Shown: positions 53,219-56,863 of the stretch, in pieces
How the letters are laid out: each line of letters opens with the position of its first letter
Numbering within the stretch: the first letter of the stretch is position 1
From: Bacteroidaceae bacterium
GTDB taxonomy: Bacteria > Bacteroidota > Bacteroidia > Bacteroidales > Bacteroidaceae
Reading direction: 5' to 3'
Length of the DNA stretch: 56,863 nucleotides
Assembly: GCA_024697945.1 (NCBI GenBank)
Contig: JAILRU010000027.1
Span: forward strand, 1 to 56,863
Notes under the pieces: model-generated
Databases searched by the model: none
Told to the model about the DNA's origin: nothing
Seen by the model: only the letters and a program-made list of their open reading frames with translations
Program-made: the position numbers and the translations under genes

Positions 53219-54838
53219 ATGACTCAAACAATTCAAAAGACCCTTCGCGACAGCGCCGGTATGCGCTGGACTGCCCTGCTGCTCTTGGCGCTGGCCATGT
53301 TCTGCAGCTACATTTTCATGGACATCCTTTCACCCATCAAGGACCTGATGCAGGAGACCCGTGGCTGGGACTCCACAGCCTTCGGCACCATGCAAGGCTC
53401 CGAGGTTTTCCTCAACGTCTTTGCCTTCTTCCTCATCTTCGCCGGCATCATCCTCGACAAGATGGGCGTCCGTTTCACCATGATACTCTCAGCCGCCGTC
53501 ATGCTCGTCGGCGCCTGCATCAAGTGGTACGCCGTGGATGAGAGCTTCACCGGCACAGGCTTGGAAGCCTGGTTCACCAACAACCTGAACTACATTCCCG
53601 TGTTCGACGAGTTGGGCGTTTCGCCCTTCTATGCAGGCATGCCCGCCTCGGCCAAGTTCGCCGCCTGCGGCTTCATGATATTCGGCTGTGGCGTCGAGAT
53701 GGCAGGCATCACCGTCTCCCGTGGTATCGTCAAGTGGTTCAAGGGCCGCGAGATGGCTCTGGCAATGGGTAGCGAGATGGCATTGGCCCGCTTGGGCGTT
53801 GCCACCTGCATGATATTCTCGCCCTTCTTTGCCCGTCTCGGCGGTTGTGTAAGCGTCAGCCGTTCAGTGGCATTCGGCGTAGTGCTGATGTGTATTGCCC
53901 TCATCATGAGCATCGTCTATTTCGTGATGGACAGGAAGCTCGACGCACAGACAGGCGAGGCTGAGGAAAAGGACGATCCGTTCAAGATCAGCGACCTCGG
54001 TCAGATACTCACCAGCAGCGGCTTCTGGCTTGTTGCCCTGCTCTGCGTGCTCTACTACAGCGCCATCTTCCCCTTCCAGAAGTATGCCGTGAACATGCTG
54101 CAGTGCAACCTCACGCTCACCGCGCCCGCCGAAGGCTCCTTCTGGGCATCGGAGAGCATCACCATCATTCAGTACGTCATCATGCTGTTCGTGGCAGCCA
54201 CCGGCTTCGCCAGCAACTTCCAGAAGAAGCCTGGCATGAAGTACGGCTTGCTGGGCCTCAGCATCATCGCCCTCGTCACCTACTGCTACATGGGCTACAT
54301 GCGTCAGTCCGCCGAGAGCATCTTTGCCGTCTTCCCATTGCTGGCTGTGCTGATTACGCCCATCCTCGGTTCCTATGTTGACCACAAGGGCAAGGCCGCA
54401 ACGATGCTCGTCCTGGGCTCGCTGCTGCTCATCTTCTGTCACCTGACCTTCGCTTTCGTGCTGCCGCTGTTCAAGGGCTCTGCCGTCGGTGGCATCGCCA
54501 TAGCCTACATCACCATCCTGGTGCTGGGCTCCAGCTTCTCACTGGTTCCCGCTTCCTTGTGGCCCTCAGTGCCCAAGTTGGTCGATGCCAAGGTCATCGG
54601 TTCGGCATACGCCCTCATCTTCTGGATTCAGAACATCGGTCTTTGGCTCTTCCCGTTGCTCATCGGCAAGGTACTGGACGCTACGAACCCAGGCGTCACC
54701 GACCCCACTAAGTTCGACTACACCTGGCCGCTGGTCATGCTGGCATGTCTGGGTGTAGCAGCCCTCCTGCTCGGCTTCGTCCTCAAGGTCGTTGACAAGA
54801 AGAAGGGCCTCGGCCTCGAATCCCCCAATATAAAGTAA
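53219..54838 (+). CDS. MFS transporter, MFSD1-like
   Basis: A 539-residue inner-membrane protein with 12 hydrophobic segments. KDLMQETRGWDSTAFGTMQGSEV near the N-terminus, IILDKMGVRFTMILSA (loop 2-3 motif), GVEMAGITVSRGIVKWFKGREMALAMG and YALIFWIQNIGLWLFPLLIG resemble the MFSD1 branch of the major facilitator superfamily, whose animal member exports dipeptides from lysosomes. The ATG at 53219 is preferred; a TTG three codons upstream lies in the heptamer array. Directly following a secreted S9 peptidase, it is a candidate dipeptide importer. That role is inference. Confidence 0.85.
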   Translation: MTQTIQKTLRDSAGMRWTALLLLALAMFCSYIFMDILSPIKDLMQETRGWDSTAFGTMQGSEVFLNVFAFFLIFAGIILDKMGVRFTMILSAAVMLVGACIKWYAVDESFTGTGLEAWFTNNLNYIPVFDELGVSPFYAGMPASAKFAACGFMIFGCGVEMAGITVSRGIVKWFKGREMALAMGSEMALARLGVATCMIFSPFFARLGGCVSVSRSVAFGVVLMCIALIMSIVYFVMDRKLDAQTGEAEEKDDPFKISDLGQILTSSGFWLVALLCVLYYSAIFPFQKYAVNMLQCNLTLTAPAEGSFWASESITIIQYVIMLFVAATGFASNFQKKPGMKYGLLGLSIIALVTYCYMGYMRQSAESIFAVFPLLAVLITPILGSYVDHKGKAATMLVLGSLLLIFCHLTFAFVLPLFKGSAVGGIAIAYITILVLGSSFSLVPASLWPSVPKLVDAKVIGSAYALIFWIQNIGLWLFPLLIGKVLDATNPGVTDPTKFDYTWPLVMLACLGVAALLLGFVLKVVDKKKGLGLESPNIK

Positions 54839-54857
54839 AAGAAGAGAAAATATAATC

Positions 54858-54895
54858 ATCCCCGCTGTGGAACCATACAATTCCGCAGCTGGGAT
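54858..54895. terminator. Terminator between convergent MFS and HU-like genes
   Basis: A 15-nt arm (ATCCCCGCTGTGGAA) pairs with TTCCGCAGCTGGGAT with two imperfect positions over an 8-nt loop, followed by a T-rich tail on the plus strand. It can serve the MFS transcript and perhaps both directions. Confidence 0.8.
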
Positions 54896-54964
54896 TTGCT
54901 TTTCATTTCCTTAAGCTTTCATTGCTCTCGCTTAATCACAGCCTTCATTTAGGCGATGCTGACC

Positions 54965-55804
54965 TTAGTCAGCGTCGCCTGAGCCACTGCTCTTCGTGAA
55001 CACCTTGGTAGTCACTTCGCTGCTCTGACCGTCCTTGATGGCGATGGCCTTCACGGTGGTGGTGGCAGAGAGGGTGATTGCCGAGCTGTAGAGAGAGCTG
55101 GAGCTGGAGGGAGTCGAGCCATCCGTGGTGTAGCGAATTTCAGCCCCAGAAGGGCCGCTCATCGTCACAGAGGTGCTCTCAGCAAAGGGAGAGGTACCGC
55201 TGATGGTTGGAGCCGTCAGAGTGGTCTGGCTCTGAGAACCGCTTGAACCGCTTGAACCGCTTGAACCATTTGAACCGCTTGAACCGCTTGCGCCTGAGCC
55301 CTGCGAAGAACCGCCATTGGGGTTGTCGCCGCCTTCCACTACCAGTGCAGCCTTGGCAGCCTTCTTTGCCTTGGCCTGCTCCTCGCGTGTCATCACGTAC
55401 TCGAACTCGGGCTCGTTGTTCAGGAAGTTCTGGACATCGTCGTCCACATCGCCGCGCAGGTTGATGCGGGTGAAGTGGACCGAGGGGTTGAAGTCCTCGA
55501 CATCGTCCACGCCCTGGCTGTTGGCGGTGACGTAGAGGCGCATGAGCCCTTCGAAGTCCACGCTGTAGCCCTGCTTCAGCAGTTCGCGCGTACACTCCAC
55601 CATGTCGGAGAGCACGCCCTGCAGGGTGCCCACTGAGAAGCTGGAGCCGTGCTCGTGGATGTGGGTTGCCAGAGTGCGGAGCCCGATGGTCTCGCGCTGC
55701 TGGATGGAACCATAGATTTTCTTTTCCGTGCAATCCTTCTCGCCCGGAACAGTTGGCCTGAGAGCCAGACTGTACGGCATAGAGCCGATAGTTTTTGTAA
55801 CCAT
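54965..55804 (-). CDS. HU-like DNA-binding protein fused to a chitobiase C-terminal-type domain
   Basis: A 279-residue protein in three parts. Residues 1-~125 match the HU/HU-HIG type histone-like domain of Bacteroidales (YGSIQQRETIGLRTLATHI, VGTLQGVLSDMVECTRELL, GLMRLYVTAN). Residues ~150-192 are a Gly/Ser linker made of GSS triplets, encoded by 9-nt DNA repeats. Residues ~196-270 form a CHB_HEX_C_1-type beta sandwich (GAEIRYTTDGSTPSSSS, ITLSATTTVKAIAIKDG), usually found in secreted glycosidases. There is no signal peptide, so the second domain is probably cytosolic here. An odd combination whose role is unknown. Confidence 0.82.
   Translation of the reverse strand: MVTKTIGSMPYSLALRPTVPGEKDCTEKKIYGSIQQRETIGLRTLATHIHEHGSSFSVGTLQGVLSDMVECTRELLKQGYSVDFEGLMRLYVTANSQGVDDVEDFNPSVHFTRINLRGDVDDDVQNFLNNEPEFEYVMTREEQAKAKKAAKAALVVEGGDNPNGGSSQGSGASGSSGSNGSSGSSGSSGSQSQTTLTAPTISGTSPFAESTSVTMSGPSGAEIRYTTDGSTPSSSSSLYSSAITLSATTTVKAIAIKDGQSSEVTTKVFTKSSGSGDAD
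55236..55289. repeat. Six 9-nt repeats coding a Gly-Ser linker
   Basis: GAACCGCTT (one copy GAACCATTT) repeated six times without gaps; read on the minus strand as GSS/GSN triplets. Copy-number change would keep the frame. Confidence 0.92.
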
Positions 55805-55907
55805 TTTTTTTAGATTTTTAAGGTTAGAGATTCTATTGCGACCACTACTTCGGGGGCCGCTTCCGCATTGTTGTTATCCTGTCTGTTATCCTTTTCTATT
55901 TCCTTTG

Positions 55908-55915
55908 CAAAGGTA
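55908..55915 (-). promoter_or_regulatory. Promoter for the HU-like fusion gene
   Basis: TACCTTTG on the minus strand with TTG 20 nt upstream (55936-55938). The leader is about 100 nt long with no obvious structure. Confidence 0.72.
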
Positions 55916-56028
55916 CAACATTTTTTTGAATTATGCAAGTTTTTGTCAAGAAAAATTCGCATGAAAATGAACTTTTTTTATGAAGTTTTTTCGAGACGTT
56001 TAGAAGACTTAGAGCGGTAGCAGATTTT

Positions 56029-56056
56029 TCACTTTTCACTTTTCATTTTTCACTTA
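56029..56056. repeat. Heptamer array CACTTTT
   Basis: Three to four units of CACTTTT/CATTTTT in a 7-nt period, reverse complement of the GTGAAAA array near 48.98 kb. Confidence 0.7.
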
Positions 56057-56087
56057 AACGATTAATTCGTTTATTCAATAGGGTGCT

Positions 56088-56220
56088 ATCCCTCCGTCGA
56101 AGGAATAGTAATCCTTCCGTCGAAGGAATAGTAATCCTTCCGCTGGAGGAATAGTAATCTTTCCGCCATAGGAATAGTAATCCTTCCTGCTAAGGAATAC
56201 TATCGCTCCGGCAGGAAGGA
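56088..56220. repeat. 23-nt tandem array of small hairpins
   Basis: Five units of exactly 23 nt start at 56088, 56111, 56134, 56157 and 56180, with a partial sixth at 56203. Each unit is a mini-hairpin (TCCTTC-cgtc-GAAGGA in the best copies) followed by ATAGTA. Changes in one arm are partly matched in the other (for example CCGCTGG), which suggests selection for the fold. It lies directly after the stop of the truncated minus-strand gene. Confidence 0.9.
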
Positions 56221-56227
56221 CGGCACG

Positions 56228-56863
56228 CTACTGGCAAAGGAAAAGGTCGCAGAGGTCGGTGTTGGCGGGGTACTGTTCCAGCACGTCGGAGATGTTGTAG
56301 TCGAGGCCCTGGGTCTGCTGCATCACCTTGCGCCACTTGTCGTAGCAGCCGCTGTCGGGAAAGACGGTGACGCGGCGGCCCTGGAGGCAGGCGACCTTCT
56401 CGACGCTGAGTCCGCCGCTGCCGCTGGTGGCCATCCACAGGTACTGGGGCTGGCAAGCTGCCATGATGAGGGCGGTCTTCTCGCTCTCCACGAGGCAGAC
56501 GTGGGCGTCGGGGTAGCGGCTGAGCAGGTGCTCACCGAAGAGGCACTGGTAGAGCTGCCAGTCGGGCGGCAGCAGCCCCTTCTGAATGAGGGGCCCGTGC
56601 GTCCAGCCCTGATAGCCGCCGCGGTGCCCGTCGGGACGGTACTGCATGATGTGGCCTCCGTGCACCAGTCCCTGGCGGTCTATCTGCCAGAAGATGACGC
56701 AGCCCCAGCGCGTGGCGCCTACGAGGTAGTCCTCATAGACGCGCTGCACCTGTTCGGGCATGAGGTCGCACTTGCTGGCCAGGTCCGTAGAGAACCACTG
56801 CCAGAAGGTGCTACGGGGCGAGTGACTACGGTGAACATACTCAGGAGCCAAAGGCTGGAACGG
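56228..56863 (-). CDS. DUF6371/toprim-like protein (N-terminus outside window)
   Basis: The frame is open at the right edge, so the true start is missing. The visible ~210 residues contain SPRSTFWQWFSTDLASKC, CVIFWQIDRQGLVHGG, a toprim-like stretch (AHVCLVESEKTALIMAA with the conserved Glu, then LWMATSGSGGLS), and VTVFPDSGCYDKWRKVM. This matches the DUF6371 proteins of Bacteroidales, related to phage and plasmid primases and common near mobile or phage-like genes. An N-terminal zinc-finger domain would be expected outside the window. The gene ends in LCDLFLCQ, just before the 23-nt hairpin array. Confidence 0.75.
   Translation of the reverse strand, partial: PFQPLAPEYVHRSHSPRSTFWQWFSTDLASKCDLMPEQVQRVYEDYLVGATRWGCVIFWQIDRQGLVHGGHIMQYRPDGHRGGYQGWTHGPLIQKGLLPPDWQLYQCLFGEHLLSRYPDAHVCLVESEKTALIMAACQPQYLWMATSGSGGLSVEKVACLQGRRVTVFPDSGCYDKWRKVMQQTQGLDYNISDVLEQYPANTDLCDLFLCQ

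Noticed and set aside
56088..56220. CRISPR array
   Set aside because: Units are contiguous 23-nt hairpins without unique spacers, and no cas gene is visible.
1..56863. tRNA, rRNA or known riboswitch genes
   Set aside because: I examined the intergenic gaps (largest at 18131-18643, 33239-33664 and 55805-56227) and saw no cloverleaf, rRNA segment or familiar riboswitch core.

Overview
The window looks like a chromosomal segment of a Bacteroidales bacterium, most likely Prevotellaceae. The signs are promoters of the form TTTG-N19/20-TAnnTTTG upstream of many genes, almost no Shine-Dalgarno sequences, a fused lpxC-fabZ gene, a long class I mannose-6-phosphate isomerase, a Por-type C-terminal sorting motif on a secreted enzyme, and families such as DUF3078. 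I see no rRNA, tRNA or CRISPR array. Both edges cut genes: an alpha-L-rhamnosidase on the left and a DUF6371/toprim-like gene on the right.

Layout. 1-9.8 kb: GH78 rhamnosidase (5' end missing), a helix-hairpin-helix outer-membrane protein, lgt, ychF, a Rid-family protein, a secreted esterase, an SGNH esterase and a 59-residue peptide gene. 9.9-17 kb: one 2379-residue secreted protein that joins an M60 mucin-type metallopeptidase to a GH33 sialidase. Together with the SGNH esterase this looks like a host-glycoprotein (mucin) degradation locus. 17.2-18.6 kb: an uncharacterised protein with an unusual repeat-bearing leader, then a structured intergenic region. 18.6-22.4 kb: a secreted Gfo/Idh/MocA oxidoreductase and a DUF1080 protein, a pair that fits 3-keto-glycoside cleavage. 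22.4-33.3 kb: a ten-gene co-directional minus-strand run, purM(split)-prfA-small membrane protein-pyrF-lpxD-lpxC/fabZ-lpxA-pRiA4 ORF-3-like-miaA-PBP1A, which covers early lipid A synthesis and housekeeping. 33.6-37.4 kb: small outer-membrane barrel, CPBP protease, epimerase, tyrS. 37.5-41.8 kb: manA, a ROK kinase and an MFS sugar transporter, a mannose utilisation unit. 41.8-54.9 kb: DUF1846, an HD hydrolase, an LptD-like protein, engB, DUF3078, yidC, an S9 peptidase lipoprotein and an MFSD1-like MFS transporter. 54.9-56.9 kb: an HU-like protein fused to a chitobiase-C-terminal-type domain, a 23-nt hairpin repeat array and the truncated DUF6371 gene.

The most unusual signal is not a gene. More than 20 sites carry tandem AT-rich heptamers. 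The unit differs from site to site (TTTACNA, ATTCATA, ATTCAAA, ATTATCA, ATTGATA, GAACTAT, GTGAAAA, GAATTAT and others) but the period is nearly always 7 nt. They sit in most intergenic gaps, between the -33 and -7 boxes of several promoters, at the ends of pyrF, lpxD, miaA and PBP1A, inside manA (in frame) and inside purM. In purM two heptamer copies break the reading frame, and removing exactly one copy rejoins it. This suggests a spreading or slipping repeat system that can change promoters and proteins. Two other short-period arrays (21 nt and 23 nt) and a leader with five 11-nt repeats plus one inverted copy add to the picture.
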